Shown here one piece after another: positions 1-10,536 of a stretch of 64,000 nucleotides of DNA. The DNA comes from Marinomonas sargassi (GTDB taxonomy: Bacteria; Pseudomonadota; Gammaproteobacteria; Pseudomonadales; Marinomonadaceae), in the NCBI RefSeq assembly GCF_025716875.1, contig NZ_JAOVZB010000002.1, forward strand, positions 248,001 to 312,000, read 5' to 3'. The position numbers were made by a program, and so were the translations under genes. Under the pieces are notes generated by a model. That model was not told where the DNA came from, did no database searches, and saw only the letters and a program-made list of their open reading frames with translations. How positions within the stretch are numbered: position 1 is the first letter of the stretch; the number at the start of each line of letters is the position of its first letter.

Positions 1-1
1 C

Positions 2-1825
2 TTTGTGGTAGTAACACTGGTTGCTTTAAAAGGGTTAAAAGCGCAAGACGAATCATCCTCAAAATTTGACGCCTTAACCGCCGTAGATAAAAACCTAGCA
101 ACTCTTGCCATTACCCTAATGGAAGAATACGAATCCCTCTCTTCACTGACAGACGCAAAATTTGCACCATTTGTCGACCAACTGAATGCAAACCATCAAA
201 CCTTTATTTCAACACTGCAAACGGATGCCAATAACATTCAAGACCCTCAGGCCAAAAGCCACCTTGCCGAGATATCTACTCTACTATCTCAATATAATGG
301 GGCGTTAACTCGACTCTTAATAGAAAAACAGAAAATTGGTCTGGGCAGTGATGCAGGCGTCAAGGGTAAGATTGCCAACCTAGGTGAAGTCGTCATGAAC
401 GAAATATCCTTTTTGGGCCTGCTAAAACAAGATTTTTTACCTGTTCGCGAAGCGGAAACCTCCTTTATTTTTGAACCCACTCCAGAAAATAAAAGCTTAT
501 TTCTGCAGCACTATGAGAAATTTTATAATAGCGTTATTGATTTTGGACTGGTTGAGCGCTTTGGCCCTAATATACATGCCTACGCTGATGCAATGAAAGA
601 CTTTGAAGCAGAAGTCACGAAAGTAGACTCACTACAGAAAAACTTTCTAGCGACCAGAGCACAATTAAATGAAGCACGCTCTGTAGCTGTAAATCATATG
701 CAAAATGCAGTTATTGACGCACGAGAGCAAGCTTCCGCAAGCTCTCAGCAAGCAAGTATTACACTTATTATTGTCAGTATTCTTGTCGCTGCTGCGGCGG
801 CTATCATGATAATGGGGATTATCAAAAGTGTGAGCAGCACCCTATCTCAAATCATGAAAGACTTAGAAAAAGTTAAAAATGGTGATTTGACGGCACGGTT
901 ATCGGTTAATCAAAAACGTAATGATGAATTTGATGTGCTTTGTAGTTCCGTTAATGAGATGACTACTGGTCTAAACTCTGTCATCGGTGAAGTCATTGAA
1001 ACGACTCGTGGCGTTAATAACATGGTGTCCGAACTCAACACCTCTGTTAGCAATATTACCCAGAGCAACCATTTAGTAACGGAACAAACCAATTCTTTGG
1101 CAACAGCAACAGATGAGATATCTAATACTATTTCAAATATTTCTGATGTGACGAAAGATTTGAGTAACCAATCCCAGAACACTTATCAATCAGCTAAAAT
1201 GGGCTCAGGAACAATTAAAGAAGTTCTATCTAATTTGTCTGACACCATTAATGTCGTTAACAACACTAGCTCTCAGCTTGATGAGCTGGGCAAGCTATCT
1301 AAAGACATTGATAACGTTATCAGTATGATCAACGACCTTGCTAACCAGACTAACCTACTTGCTCTTAATGCGGCTATTGAAGCCGCACGGGCAGGCGAAG
1401 CTGGAAGAGGCTTCTCAGTTGTGGCCGACGAAGTACGTTCGTTAGCAGAGAAAACCGTTGATGCCACTTCTCGAATAACCGATATCGTTGGTACCATTCA
1501 AACATCCACCCAAACAGCCATTACCACTATGCAAGATGGACAGAAAAGTCTGCACGCGATTGAGGAGTTTAGTGAGAAAGCCGATGTGGCTATTCAAGAA
1601 ATTGAACAGAATGCCCAAACCAGTTCATCTTCTTCTATTGCAATGGCGCAATCCATACAAGAAGTGGCTGAAACAGCCATTCATATGAGTGCCGAGATGG
1701 ATAAGATAGCTCAGCAGTTACAAAGTGACTCTGGCAACATCAAAAATATCGAAGGCAATACTGGCGACATATATAACCAAGTGAATAGCTTAGATAGTAA
1801 AACAAGCGTCTTTAAAACGAACTAG
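2..1825 (+). CDS. Methyl-accepting chemotaxis protein, HBM-like sensor (5' end outside window)
   Basis: Inner-membrane chemoreceptor that would signal through CheW/CheA to the flagellar motor. The reading frame is already open at base 2, and alignment to the downstream copy (2232-4118) shows about 21 N-terminal residues, including most of the first membrane helix, lie before the window. Visible are a long all-helical periplasmic region (about 230 residues, resembling the helical bimodular HBM sensor fold), a second membrane segment ([20 protein letters not shown]), a HAMP domain, and the signalling tip around [20 protein letters not shown]. There is no C-terminal CheR-docking pentapeptide. 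It is a tandem paralogue of the next gene; the sensor halves have diverged while the signalling halves are nearly identical. The ligand cannot be told from sequence. Confidence 0.93.
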   Translation, partial: FVVVTLVALKGLKAQDESSSKFDALTAVDKNLATLAITLMEEYESLSSLTDAKFAPFVDQLNANHQTFISTLQTDANNIQDPQAKSHLAEISTLLSQYNGALTRLLIEKQKIGLGSDAGVKGKIANLGEVVMNEISFLGLLKQDFLPVREAETSFIFEPTPENKSLFLQHYEKFYNSVIDFGLVERFGPNIHAYADAMKDFEAEVTKVDSLQKNFLATRAQLNEARSVAVNHMQNAVIDAREQASASSQQASITLIIVSILVAAAAAIMIMGIIKSVSSTLSQIMKDLEKVKNGDLTARLSVNQKRNDEFDVLCSSVNEMTTGLNSVIGEVIETTRGVNNMVSELNTSVSNITQSNHLVTEQTNSLATATDEISNTISNISDVTKDLSNQSQNTYQSAKMGSGTIKEVLSNLSDTINVVNNTSSQLDELGKLSKDIDNVISMINDLANQTNLLALNAAIEAARAGEAGRGFSVVADEVRSLAEKTVDATSRITDIVGTIQTSTQTAITTMQDGQKSLHAIEEFSEKADVAIQEIEQNAQTSSSSSIAMAQSIQEVAETAIHMSAEMDKIAQQLQSDSGNIKNIEGNTGDIYNQVNSLDSKTSVFKTN

Positions 1826-1841
1826 GTATTCTGATGAATAT

Positions 1842-1869
1842 AAAAAAACCGGCAGCAGCCGGTTTTTTT
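1842..1869 (+). terminator. Rho-independent terminator after first chemoreceptor
   Basis: Stem CCGGC / GCCGG with loop AGCA, preceded by seven A and followed by seven T. The same terminator, with loop TTCT, follows the second chemoreceptor copy, so it was part of the duplicated unit. Confidence 0.85.
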
Positions 1870-1891
1870 ATAACGTTTTTGTAGCAAGCCA

Positions 1892-1950
1892 TTAAATTTG
1901 AACAAATTCGTTTTACCAAATCTAAGCTTCTTTTTCCGATGGACACTTAA
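1892..1950 (-). pseudogene. Decayed 3'-end fragment of gltX (duplication scar)
   Basis: The roughly 59 bases after the first chemoreceptor's terminator align with the last 20 codons of intact gltX (4187 onward): both start with a TTA (stop codon read on the minus strand) and keep recognisable codons for Gln, Phe, Glu, Trp and Ala-Glu-Lys. The fragment carries in-frame stops (for example where Lys-Gln should be) and the match fades after about 1950. It shows that the tandem duplication included the chemoreceptor, its terminator and the end of the convergent gltX. It is not expected to be expressed. Confidence 0.75.
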
Positions 1951-2032
1951 TATATGGACAATTAACGGGGACAATTTTGTTAAGCCCTTAACATTTTCAA
2001 TTGTGAATAAAAAAGCCGCCTTTTCTCTATTC

Positions 2033-2048
2033 TTTGACTTAAGTCAAA
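2033..2048. promoter_or_regulatory. 16-bp perfect palindrome upstream of second chemoreceptor
   Basis: TTTGACTTAAGTCAAA is a perfect inverted repeat about 185 bases upstream of the second chemoreceptor start. It sits in the 280-base AT-rich stretch 1951-2231, which otherwise holds no gene. It could be a binding site for a dimeric regulator; no regulator is identified and no clear flagellar sigma-28 promoter was found. Confidence 0.35.
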
Positions 2049-2231
2049 AAATAAAACCGTGACTATTAACAAAAGTTTACTTTTATGTACATTTCATTTG
2101 CATACTAACAATGGTTAGCAATAGAATGAAATAAAGGTGAATTCTATTTATTAAATAGATGTACTGTTTTACAAACGATTAAATATAAGCACTTTGACTA
2201 TCGAATTATAATAAAAAGCGAGGCAAAACTT

Positions 2232-4118
2232 ATGCTAGCAAATCTCAGTTTTCGCACTAAACTGCTTTCCTTACTTATCGCAGCAATACTTGGCTTTGTA
2301 GTGGTAACACTCGTTGCTTTAAAAGGGTTAAAAGCGCAAGACGAGTCATCTTCTAAATTTGAAAGCTTAACGGCTGTAGATAAAAACCTAGCGACTCTTG
2401 CTATTACACTTATGGAAGAATATGAGTCTCTTTCCACATTAACAGATTCAAACTTTAAAAGTATTGTTGATCAATTAAACGCAAACCACCAAACCTTTAT
2501 TGCAACACTGCAAACGGATGGTAATAGTATTCAAGATCAGCAGGCGAAAAGTTACCTTACCGACATATCAACACTCTTGTCCCAATACAACCAAGGTTTA
2601 ACTCAATTATTAGTTGAAAGGCAAAAAATTGGTTTAGGCAGTAGTGCTGGCATCAAGGGTAAAATTTCCGAGCTTGGCGAAGTAGTTCTAGGAGAAATAT
2701 CTTTCCTAAGCCTCTTAAAACAAGAGTTTTTACCTGTCCGCGAAACGGAAACCACCTTTATTTTTGAGCCCACTCCAGAAAATAAAGCGCTATTCTTAGA
2801 ACGCTACGAAAAATTCTATAATCGCATTAATGATTTTGGACTGGCTGAGCGATTCGGGCCTAATATTCAAGCCTACTTTGATGCTATAGAGTCATTTGAG
2901 ACAGAAATCCAAAAAGTAGAAGCATTACAAAAAAGCTTTCAAACCACTAGAACACAACTAAATGAAGCTCGATCAACAGCTGTCAATTATATGCAAAGCG
3001 CGGTAGTTGATGCACGAGAGCAAGCCTCTGCAAGCTCTCAGCAAGCAAGCATTACCCTAATCATCGTAAGTATTCTTGTCGCTGCAGCGGCCGCTGTCAT
3101 GATAATGGGTATTATAAAAAGTGTGAGTGGTACTCTATCTCAAATCATGAAAGATTTAGGCAGAGTCAAGAATGGCGACTTGACGGCACGGTTACCAGTC
3201 AATGAAAAGCGTAACGATGAATTTGACATGCTTTGCAGCTCTGTTAATGAAATGACGACAGGGCTAAGCTCTGTTATCGGTGAAGTGGTTGATACCACCA
3301 GCGGCGTCAACAACATGGTATCTGAACTCAATACATCAGTTAGCAGCATTGCCCAGAGCAATCAACTAGTAAGCGAGCAAACAAATTCTTTGGCGACAGC
3401 AACCGATGAAATTTCAAACACCATCTCAAACATTTCGGATGTTACTAAAGACTTAAGTTCTCAGTCACAGAATACCTACGAATCAGCTAAAGTAGGATCT
3501 GGCACGATTAAAGAAGTTCTATCTAACTTGTCTGACACCATTAATGTCGTTAACAACACTAGCTCTCAGCTTGATGAGCTGGGCAAGCTATCTAAAGACA
3601 TTGATAACGTTATCAGTATGATCAACGACCTTGCTAACCAGACTAACCTACTTGCTCTTAATGCGGCTATTGAAGCCGCACGGGCAGGCGAAGCTGGAAG
3701 AGGCTTCTCAGTTGTGGCCGATGAAGTTCGCTCATTGGCAGAAAAAACCGTTGATGCCACTTCTCGAATTACCGATATCGTCGGCACTATTCAAACATCT
3801 ACCCAAACGGCTATTACCACTATGCAAGACGGACAGAAGAGCCTGCATGCTATTGAGGAGTTTAGTGAAAAAGCCGACGTCGCTATTCAAGAAATTGAAC
3901 AGAATGCTCAAACCAGCTCATCTTCTTCTATTGCAATGGCGCAGTCCATACAAGAAGTGGCTGAAACAGCCATTCATATGAGTGCTGAGATGGATAAGAT
4001 AGCTCAGCAGTTACAAAGTGACTCTGGCAACATCAAAAATATCGAAGGTAATACTGGCGACATTTATAACCAAGTTAATAACTTGGATAGTAAAACAAGT
4101 GTATTTAAAACGAACTAA
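2232..4118 (+). CDS. Methyl-accepting chemotaxis protein, HBM-like sensor
   Basis: Complete chemoreceptor of 628 residues. Order: N-terminal membrane helix (about 11-31), helical periplasmic sensor (about 35-265), second membrane helix (about 272-295), HAMP (about 296-350), and a long cytoplasmic coiled coil with the hairpin tip [20 protein letters not shown]. The sensor has the helical bimodular look, including an [11 protein letters not shown] element and a nearby Phe/Glu-rich segment like that of HBM receptors; HBM receptors of pseudomonads sense organic acids, but the ligand here is unknown. The start is supported by GAGG nine bases before the ATG. It is a tandem paralogue of the gene ending at 1825; 194 bases within the signalling domain are identical between the two. 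Confidence 0.95.
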   Translation: MLANLSFRTKLLSLLIAAILGFVVVTLVALKGLKAQDESSSKFESLTAVDKNLATLAITLMEEYESLSTLTDSNFKSIVDQLNANHQTFIATLQTDGNSIQDQQAKSYLTDISTLLSQYNQGLTQLLVERQKIGLGSSAGIKGKISELGEVVLGEISFLSLLKQEFLPVRETETTFIFEPTPENKALFLERYEKFYNRINDFGLAERFGPNIQAYFDAIESFETEIQKVEALQKSFQTTRTQLNEARSTAVNYMQSAVVDAREQASASSQQASITLIIVSILVAAAAAVMIMGIIKSVSGTLSQIMKDLGRVKNGDLTARLPVNEKRNDEFDMLCSSVNEMTTGLSSVIGEVVDTTSGVNNMVSELNTSVSSIAQSNQLVSEQTNSLATATDEISNTISNISDVTKDLSSQSQNTYESAKVGSGTIKEVLSNLSDTINVVNNTSSQLDELGKLSKDIDNVISMINDLANQTNLLALNAAIEAARAGEAGRGFSVVADEVRSLAEKTVDATSRITDIVGTIQTSTQTAITTMQDGQKSLHAIEEFSEKADVAIQEIEQNAQTSSSSSIAMAQSIQEVAETAIHMSAEMDKIAQQLQSDSGNIKNIEGNTGDIYNQVNNLDSKTSVFKTN

Positions 4119-4134
4119 GTATTCTGATGAATAT

Positions 4135-4162
4135 AAAAAAACCGGCTTCTGCCGGTTTTTTT
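4135..4162. terminator. Bidirectional terminator between second chemoreceptor and gltX
   Basis: Stem CCGGC / GCCGG with loop TTCT, flanked by seven A on the left and seven T on the right. It lies between the convergent ends of the chemoreceptor (4118) and gltX (4187) and could end transcription from both sides. Confidence 0.85.
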
Positions 4163-4186
4163 ATATTCGTTTTTTGTGGCAAACCA

Positions 4187-5668
4187 TTAAAGTTGAGCAA
4201 ACTCTTTTTGCCAAACCTTGGCTTCTTTCTTAGATGGGCCACCTAAGACATTTACCGCAGTTCTCATTCGAGCACGAGAAATATCAGAGCCTAAAATCGC
4301 CATTGAATCAAAGACAGACACAGAAGCTGTGGTTCCAGATATAGCAACAAACAGAGGAGCAAAGAAGTCTTTTGGTTTAATCTCAAGAGATTGAGCTAGT
4401 GACTTCATAGAATTAAAGATTTCATCTTTCTCCCATGTACTTAAAGCTTCCAAGCGCCATAATGCGAATTGCATAGATTTACGTAACATCGTCTCTTCTA
4501 GCTTAACCGTTGCAAAGTCTTCTTTTGTTATTGGCAACATTCCTTTTAAGAAAAAGCCTGCTACATCAGCAACATCAGAGAAAGTTTCAACTCGAGGAAT
4601 GACTAGAGGCAAAATTTTCATTAAGTACTCAGGGTTCAGCGCCCATTCAACATACTTTTGCGCGAAGGCTTCTGGAGATAGGTTCTCTCGAATCCACATG
4701 CCATTTAGCCAGCTTAATTTGTCTACATCAAAAATAGGACCGCCAAGAGAAACACGTTGAATATCAAAATGCTCAACCATCTCATCTAAAGAGAATTTTT
4801 CTCTTTCATCTGGCATAGACCAGCCCATACGGCCAAGGTAGTTAATCACCGCCTCAGACATGTAGCCCATGCGTTGATAATACAAAATGCTTGTCGGGTT
4901 TTTACGTTTAGAAAGTTTAGACTTATCAGGGTTACGCAAAAGCGGCATGTGACATAGAGTCGGCATATCCCAGCCAAAGTACTGATAAAGAAGAATGTGC
5001 TTAGGCGCAGAATTGATCCACTCTTCACCGCGGATAACATGGGTGATCTTCATTAAGTGATCATCCACCACATTCGCTAAATGATAAGTTGGCATACCAT
5101 CGGCTTTAAGAAGGACTTGCATATCAACTTGCGACCAGTCAATTTCAATGGTGCCACGCAACATATCTTCGACAACACAGGTACCTTCTTCGGGAACCTT
5201 CATGCGAACAACATAAGGTATGCCAGCATCTAACTTAGCTTGAACCTCTTCTTGGCTAAGCTTTAACGCTCGACCATCGTACTTTTGAGGTAAGCCTTGC
5301 TCTTTTTGCTCAAAGCGCATTTGATCAAGCTCTTCAGGTGTTTCAAAAGCGTAGAAAGCATGCCCTTTAGAAATAAGCTCTTGGGCGTATTGTGCGTAAA
5401 TATCACTACGCTCACTTTGACGATAAGGACCACACTCACCACCAACATCAGGACCTTCATCCCAATCCAGCCCTAACCAGCGCAAAGCATCTAGAATCAT
5501 TTTCTCAGACTCTGGTGTACTACGAACTTGGTCGGTGTCTTCTATGCGAAGAATAAATTTACCACCCATTTTACGCGCGAACGCCATATTAAATAGCGCA
5601 ATATAAGCGGTTCCCACATGAGGATCACCCGTTGGAGATGGGGCAATACGAGTTCTTACTTCTGACAT
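4187..5668 (-). CDS. gltX: Glutamate--tRNA ligase
   Basis: Cytoplasmic class I aminoacyl-tRNA synthetase that charges tRNA-Glu with glutamate using ATP. The 493-residue length is normal for bacterial GluRS. The HIGH-type signature appears near the N-terminus ([16 protein letters not shown], residues 9-24) and the KMSKS-type loop as KLSKRK at about residue 253, followed by the helical anticodon-binding domain. The Met start begins the usual sequence [13 protein letters not shown]. It converges on the upstream chemoreceptor with a shared terminator. A decayed copy of its last 20 codons lies at 1892-1950. Essential enzyme, so this is the functional copy. Confidence 0.97.
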   Translation of the reverse strand: MSEVRTRIAPSPTGDPHVGTAYIALFNMAFARKMGGKFILRIEDTDQVRSTPESEKMILDALRWLGLDWDEGPDVGGECGPYRQSERSDIYAQYAQELISKGHAFYAFETPEELDQMRFEQKEQGLPQKYDGRALKLSQEEVQAKLDAGIPYVVRMKVPEEGTCVVEDMLRGTIEIDWSQVDMQVLLKADGMPTYHLANVVDDHLMKITHVIRGEEWINSAPKHILLYQYFGWDMPTLCHMPLLRNPDKSKLSKRKNPTSILYYQRMGYMSEAVINYLGRMGWSMPDEREKFSLDEMVEHFDIQRVSLGGPIFDVDKLSWLNGMWIRENLSPEAFAQKYVEWALNPEYLMKILPLVIPRVETFSDVADVAGFFLKGMLPITKEDFATVKLEETMLRKSMQFALWRLEALSTWEKDEIFNSMKSLAQSLEIKPKDFFAPLFVAISGTTASVSVFDSMAILGSDISRARMRTAVNVLGGPSKKEAKVWQKEFAQL

Positions 5669-6142
5669 ATAAATCTCTTATCTTCTATTGTCCAAAAAAT
5701 GCCACCATTATAAGCCTCTCTCACACTCTGAGTAAGGGGCTTAAAGCGTTTTTCACGGGATATCGACTGTATTTTCTCTCAGTACTAGTTTATTTCAGCC
5801 CCAACATAGCCAGATGCACCACAACAAAACCTATTCGACAGAAACACACCAAAAAGATACACAAAACAAACAAAAAATAACAAAACCCCCTCACTACCCT
5901 TTGAGAAATTGCGACAAAAGCTAAGTTTTTTCGGTTAAAACGCGAATGAAAATCATATATCTCTGCCATTCATGACAAAAATGAAGTCCATATATGGGCG
6001 TTTCAGCCTTTCTTTAACATAATTTCATTTAAATTACAGTTGTCGCTTTGAAAAGCGTTCTATAGGATTTTATGTGTGGTCTGTAAATTGCTTAATTTTT
6101 TATAAGGCTAATTTATGCCTTTACCTTAAAAAAGGAATTGCT
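5669..6142. other. 474-base intergenic region, no gene seen
   Basis: Divergent promoter region between gltX (minus strand) and the sensor-less chemoreceptor (plus strand). AT-rich in its second half. An open frame running from inside gltX to 5880 has no family resemblance and is judged spurious. A CCATATATGG palindrome lies near 5990. No convincing sigma-70 or sigma-28 promoter could be fixed by eye. Confidence 0.4.
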
Positions 6143-7306
6143 ATGTTATTCACACCTGGAGCTATTCTAATAGCGGCGTTACCCTACTATGCACGTATTA
6201 GTATCGTCATCTTACTGGGTATTCTTGGAATATCTTGCCTATTCACCTCAAGCTTAAGTGCTTATTCAACCACTATCATCCCAACGGTAATTGCGATATT
6301 AGTTTACTTTTCAATATCGTCCTGGGAATTAACTAAACAACGAATTCGTGAGTTAACGAGTCACTTGGAAGACTTTAAAAATGATGATGTGGTGAATCTG
6401 TCTTACAATGATCCCGTTTTTAATAAATTAGCCAATCACGTTAATTATCTATTACGTATACTAAGCCGAAAAGAACACTTACTTCAGAGTTGTTCTCAAG
6501 AAGCTCGTTACACAGCCACTGAATTACAAACCTCTTCTAATGCCGTAGCTTTAGGGGCAGAAGAAGAGCACATTGCACTTGATGCTATCGTAGTAACCAG
6601 TGAAGAAATGAATCAAACCATTGGTGATATCCTTGGTCGAGTTAACTCTACTGCAGATATGGCACAGATGACGCTAACCGAGTCCAACAGCGGTTACAGC
6701 GCTTTAGAAGAACTAAAAAATCAAGTTAATACCATGCAGTCGACGGTTCGTCATAACCAAGAGCAAATGATGCAGTTAATTCAAACTGCCGAAGATATTA
6801 CCAACTTCGTTGAAACAATTGAGCAGATTACCTCACAAATCAATTTACTTGCTCTAAACGCATCAATTGAGGCTGCACGGGCAGGAGAGGCTGGGCGAGG
6901 CTTTGCTGTAGTTGCAAATGAAGTAAGGCTATTAGCAGAAAGCACAGAAAACGCAACACATGATATTAGCAAGTTAGTCGGTTCAATCGCCTCTCAAGTC
7001 AATATATCTAAAGAAACCAGTGTTGAGCTAATGGGGTTCACCAGTAAAGTTGTTAATGGATCAGACACTGCAATTCAGTCCCTAGACTCTATTAAAACTG
7101 CGGCACAATCAACACAAAAAGAAATTCAACAATCTACGGATTCTATTACCGAGTTTGGCCTTGCTAACGAAGAAATGAGCAAACGCTTACTCAATATAGC
7201 CAAAGTAAGCGAGCAGCATAGCCAAGTCAGCAAAGACACTAAAGACATGGTGAAATATTTAGAGTGGCTATCCTCTCGTTTGGAACAAAAGGAAATGGAA
7301 GTATGA
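6143..7306 (+). CDS. Chemoreceptor lacking a periplasmic sensor domain
   Basis: 387 residues with a chemoreceptor signalling domain ([20 protein letters not shown], about residue 235) but no ligand-binding domain: the N-terminus is just two closely spaced hydrophobic segments (about residues 18-37 and 43-60) followed directly by a HAMP-like helix and the coiled coil. The ATG at 6143 is chosen over an in-frame ATG 69 bases upstream because AAGGAA lies at proper spacing and the upstream residues are not membrane-like or conserved. Its stop overlaps the start of the next gene (ATGA), indicating translational coupling with a NIT-like protein that may supply the missing sensor. Cytoplasmic or protein-borne input is the alternative. 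Confidence 0.88.
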   Translation: MLFTPGAILIAALPYYARISIVILLGILGISCLFTSSLSAYSTTIIPTVIAILVYFSISSWELTKQRIRELTSHLEDFKNDDVVNLSYNDPVFNKLANHVNYLLRILSRKEHLLQSCSQEARYTATELQTSSNAVALGAEEEHIALDAIVVTSEEMNQTIGDILGRVNSTADMAQMTLTESNSGYSALEELKNQVNTMQSTVRHNQEQMMQLIQTAEDITNFVETIEQITSQINLLALNASIEAARAGEAGRGFAVVANEVRLLAESTENATHDISKLVGSIASQVNISKETSVELMGFTSKVVNGSDTAIQSLDSIKTAAQSTQKEIQQSTDSITEFGLANEEMSKRLLNIAKVSEQHSQVSKDTKDMVKYLEWLSSRLEQKEMEV

Positions 7307-8127
7307 TGCTTACTAGCGTATTTTTTCTCGTATGTTTTATGATTTTAGCACTCGCCGTTGGCCGCCAAATTTGGTCTCAGAGGATTGCAAGAGAACGCTC
7401 TATCAGAGGAATATCAGGCACTAAACTTCTGATTGAACTAATTAAACTCACTCAACAGCATCGTGGAATGCACTCTGGGTATCTAAACGGTAAATCCGAG
7501 TTTAAAGAAAAGCTATTACCTTTAGCAAAAAAAGTAGAGACCTATTACAATGATATTTTAACTTTTGAAAAGAAAAATGATTACCCAGAGTCATTAAGTA
7601 TTCATTACTTGCTCAAGCAATGGCAACGCTTACTCAACAACAAACAAATTCAAAGCAGCGAAAGTTTTCAGATTCACTCAGGTTTAATTGCACGTCAACT
7701 TGATGCTGTATGGGATTTAGCAGACGAATTTTCGCTAACGTCCAACCAGAAAGAAGATATTCGTAATGTCGCCCAACAACTTGTAAAAACACTACCTGAA
7801 TTGGCCGAATCACTAGGTCAAGTGCGAGCTCTTTCTGTGCAAGTTGCGTCAAAACAAGAAATGAGCTCAGACAAAAAACTACAGTTACTCTTCACTCTAG
7901 GCAAAATAGAAAGTCACCACAAAAACCTTGTAACACCGCTACCGAGCGCAACCAATAATGAGCTCACACGTTTTGTAGCCAAAGTTAAACAAGATATCAA
8001 AACCGCAGAGTTAACCGAACAAAACCCTGATATTCTGTTTCAAGAAGCAACAAAGGTTATTGATGATATCTTTGTCTTCATTAACTCAGGTTTTGACGAC
8101 CTAAACGGAAAATTTGAAAACAGCTAG
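7303..8127 (+). CDS. Membrane-anchored NIT-like helical sensor protein without output domain
   Basis: 274 residues: one N-terminal membrane helix (about residues 5-22) followed by an entirely helical, presumably periplasmic region. The segment [13 protein letters not shown] (about residues 51-63) resembles the Arg-Gly signature of nitrate/nitrite-sensing (NIT) domains, which form two four-helix bundles. No kinase, HAMP, GGDEF or chemoreceptor signalling domain follows. The start ATG overlaps the stop of the preceding chemoreceptor and has a GGAAATGGAAG ribosome-binding stretch; a second ATG follows immediately. The arrangement suggests a split receptor, sensor in one protein and signalling in the other. 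The NIT assignment is by eye and moderate. Confidence 0.7.
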   Translation: MMLTSVFFLVCFMILALAVGRQIWSQRIARERSIRGISGTKLLIELIKLTQQHRGMHSGYLNGKSEFKEKLLPLAKKVETYYNDILTFEKKNDYPESLSIHYLLKQWQRLLNNKQIQSSESFQIHSGLIARQLDAVWDLADEFSLTSNQKEDIRNVAQQLVKTLPELAESLGQVRALSVQVASKQEMSSDKKLQLLFTLGKIESHHKNLVTPLPSATNNELTRFVAKVKQDIKTAELTEQNPDILFQEATKVIDDIFVFINSGFDDLNGKFENS

Positions 8128-8160
8128 GTGGATCCGTCCATTCAGCTAAAAAAATAATTT

Positions 8161-8967
8161 TTACCTGTCCGTTGTTTTCAACGTGAATTCTAGTTGAGAT
8201 AGGCGAATCCCTATCTCAACATCAGTTTTCAAGGCAACCAAAGATCGAGCAAGTAGGCATTGCTCATAGCTACCAACACCGGACAACTGCCTCTGCACCC
8301 TTTCAGGCAATAACCCAATATTTTCATATAGAGCTTCTATGGTTGAGAAGTCCTTTAACAAAGATGCCGCCGTCTTTGGACCAATACCTTTTACCCCTGG
8401 GATCCGGTTGGTCGTATCTCCCACTAGCGCCCAATAATCAACAAGCTGCTCAACCTGAACACCGTATTTTTCCGGCACCCATACCTTGTCGTAACCTAAC
8501 TTCGCGAAATAGTCGTACTGGTAGATTCGTTCGTCGCCTAGTAATTGAGTAAAGCCTTTATCTGTTGAAACAATAAACGCCTTAACATCATTACGTGCCG
8601 CTTTCACTGCTAAGGTCGCAATTAGGTCATCAGCCTCCCACCCTTCTAATCTCAAACAAGGTAAATTATTAAAGCGGAAGACTTTGGCAAAATCAGCAAG
8701 GGAGTCTAGTAACGCATCGTCCATAGGAACTCGCCCAAGCTTATATTCAGGGAAAACCTCGTGACGCCAAGTTTTGCCACTTGAATCAAAAACAACAACG
8801 GCATACGAAGGGGTAAATTGATGAATGAGCTTAGTTAACGCCTCTACGGAAATGCTTTGCGTTCTTTCAATACGTCGAGATAAATCTTGCTCCGATTCTA
8901 ACGCAGCATACAAACGTCGAATTAAATTTAACCCATCTATAATTAGTAGTTTTTTGTCCAACTTCAT
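8161..8967 (-). CDS. xni: Flap endonuclease Xni (exonuclease IX family)
   Basis: 268-residue stand-alone 5'-3' exonuclease/flap endonuclease of the FEN family, acting on branched DNA such as Okazaki flaps. The order matches the family: Asp of LLIDG-type start (LIIDGLNLIRR), EGWEADDLIATLA carrying the acidic metal ligands, VSTDKGFTQLL, then the helix-hairpin-helix IPGVKGIGPKTAASLL. Length fits Xni/YgdG (about 250) rather than the exonuclease domain of DNA polymerase I. It converges with the NIT-like gene with only 33 bases between. Cytoplasmic. Confidence 0.9.
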   Translation of the reverse strand: MKLDKKLLIIDGLNLIRRLYAALESEQDLSRRIERTQSISVEALTKLIHQFTPSYAVVVFDSSGKTWRHEVFPEYKLGRVPMDDALLDSLADFAKVFRFNNLPCLRLEGWEADDLIATLAVKAARNDVKAFIVSTDKGFTQLLGDERIYQYDYFAKLGYDKVWVPEKYGVQVEQLVDYWALVGDTTNRIPGVKGIGPKTAASLLKDFSTIEALYENIGLLPERVQRQLSGVGSYEQCLLARSLVALKTDVEIGIRLSQLEFTLKTTDR

Positions 8968-9125
8968 ACACTCTTTTATTAAAATCTATTGCTATATCTT
9001 GAAGTAAGATAAAAATAAGCCTTCTGAACTTGTTCGTACCTTCGTTTAACAATTAGGTTAACATGGGAGGAAAGGTATCACGATCGATGAAATGTTATTA
9101 CTCAATATACGAAAGGACTTTTTAT

Positions 9126-10358
9126 ATGTTACGTTCATTATTCATTTACTGCTTTGGTAGTCTTCTAATTTCTAGTGCAGCGTATGCTACATCCATCAAT
9201 GCTGTGATTGGCTTAGATCGTAGTCAGGTTTTAGAACATGGGAAAAACAAGCTGGCTATTATCCCCGGCTCATTAACCCCATTAGAAGAAAGCTTTCCTG
9301 CTATCCTGCAAAGTCAAAAAACACCTCACGATAAGTGGGTCTATCAGATTAATAAAAATATTCGTATTGAGCATAAGCAAAGGGATTTAAGTTTCACAGG
9401 GCAATTAATCTCAGTGCAATCCCCAATGGCTACCTTTGATATTAAAATTGGTAATCATGTTAGCCAGTTACCATTAAACGATTTCTACCTCTTCCCTCTT
9501 GAGAAAGAAGATAGCCTCGCCGAAGCGACTATTCCTTATGTACCTCTTAGTTATCAGACAGAAGAATTAACATGGACACCTCAGCTAAGCCTTATTATTG
9601 AAGGTAGCCGCATCGCGATTTTACAAAATGCCATGTTACATAATCATTCGAATATAGACATAACCTTAGAAAATACGTTACTTCATTATTTTAAGCAGCC
9701 TGTTACACAGTTAACTAAGAGCAATCGAAACCTTACAGCTATGGCTATGGAAGTAGCGCCTCAAACACAGGTACAAAATATTGATAATGAAATCCTCTAT
9801 CCTCTCTCAGGTAAAAACATTCAAATTCCAGCTCGATCAGACCTACTTTACCCTTTACCTAGCAGCAAAAGTTTCATAGACAAACAAATGCATTCAGCGA
9901 CGCTTTATACCCACCAAAATAGCCGTGGGGAAATTCCATTAAATTTTGATTACCAACTCACGTTTAAACTCGAAAAAGACAGTTTACCCGGTCAGTACCA
10001 AATCCTCTGGAAAAAAGGCCAGTTACTTATTCCGAGTAGGAGCATTGCGATTAGCAAAGCTCGTGCTGGCAATATCATTAATGTAACCACCAACAAGAGC
10101 CAAGACATCAGCGGCCAGCTAACTTTACTAGAGGCAAGTTCAAGGCAACTGCCAAGCTTTCAAACTTGGCAGACGATCATTACCAATCATTCTTCACAGG
10201 TACAAAACTACGCCATTACGCATAATACCAACGCTGTGGTGAATCTAATAAAAGGCAAGGGTGTTGAGAAAATCAACGCTAATGGCGTGATGGTATCTGG
10301 TCAGGTTAAGCCCCATTCAACAAAAACAGTGACTTACCAAATTGAACTCAAGAACTAA
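9126..10358 (+). CDS. Secreted protein with DUF4139-like fold
   Basis: 410 residues with a Sec signal peptide (LFIYCFGSLLISSAAYA, cleavage after about residue 20) and a mature part of alternating strands. The pattern of a WTPQLSLII segment, an N-x-S-N-I-D-I turn, a segment on LPGQYQILWKKGQLL and a closing TNHSSQVQNYAI followed by a threonine-rich last strand resembles DUF4139 proteins of unknown function. The ATG at 9126 is preferred to one 63 bases upstream because AAAGGA precedes it and the signal peptide then starts at residue 1. It stands alone between xni and tolC. Function unknown; likely periplasmic. Confidence 0.65.
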   Translation: MLRSLFIYCFGSLLISSAAYATSINAVIGLDRSQVLEHGKNKLAIIPGSLTPLEESFPAILQSQKTPHDKWVYQINKNIRIEHKQRDLSFTGQLISVQSPMATFDIKIGNHVSQLPLNDFYLFPLEKEDSLAEATIPYVPLSYQTEELTWTPQLSLIIEGSRIAILQNAMLHNHSNIDITLENTLLHYFKQPVTQLTKSNRNLTAMAMEVAPQTQVQNIDNEILYPLSGKNIQIPARSDLLYPLPSSKSFIDKQMHSATLYTHQNSRGEIPLNFDYQLTFKLEKDSLPGQYQILWKKGQLLIPSRSIAISKARAGNIINVTTNKSQDISGQLTLLEASSRQLPSFQTWQTIITNHSSQVQNYAITHNTNAVVNLIKGKGVEKINANGVMVSGQVKPHSTKTVTYQIELKN

Positions 10359-10413
10359 ACAAAAGAAAGTGCAAAAACGTCTTTCACAGGAATGACAATT
10401 TTAGGGACATAAT

Positions 10414-10428
10414 TGACCACTTTGGTCA
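10414..10428. promoter_or_regulatory. Candidate operator upstream of tolC
   Basis: TGACCACTTTGGTCA is a perfect hyphenated palindrome, closely followed by a second interleaved inverted repeat (ATATG...CATAT, 10431-10449) containing another TGGTCA half. Together they lie about 90-120 bases before the tolC start and would suit a dimeric repressor or activator of efflux genes. No regulator gene is next to it. Confidence 0.4.
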
Positions 10429-10536
10429 TGATATGGTCAAAAGTCATATTAGATATAGCAAGAATATAGCTGCCCGAAGGGAAACACTTGGGGTAGTATT
10501 ATAACTATATTTCATACTACGAGCTGACAGAAATCC

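Noticed and set aside
1273-1497. Open frames antisense to the chemoreceptor signalling domains (also at 3566-3787, 6781-6972 and 62545-62772)
   Set aside because: They are mirror frames created by the conserved, Ala/Glu-rich signalling tip; no ribosome-binding sites and no family match.
2160-2231. Sigma-28 flagellar promoter for the second chemoreceptor
   Set aside because: A TAAA and a partial -10-like string occur but neither spacing nor sequence fits the consensus well enough.
4018-4233. Open frame across the end of the second chemoreceptor, its terminator and the gltX end
   Set aside because: It runs through a rho-independent terminator and two real genes in other frames.
5632-5880. 82-residue frame from within gltX into the gap upstream of the next chemoreceptor
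   Set aside because: Starts inside gltX on the other strand, has a low-complexity Lys/Thr-rich end and resembles no family.
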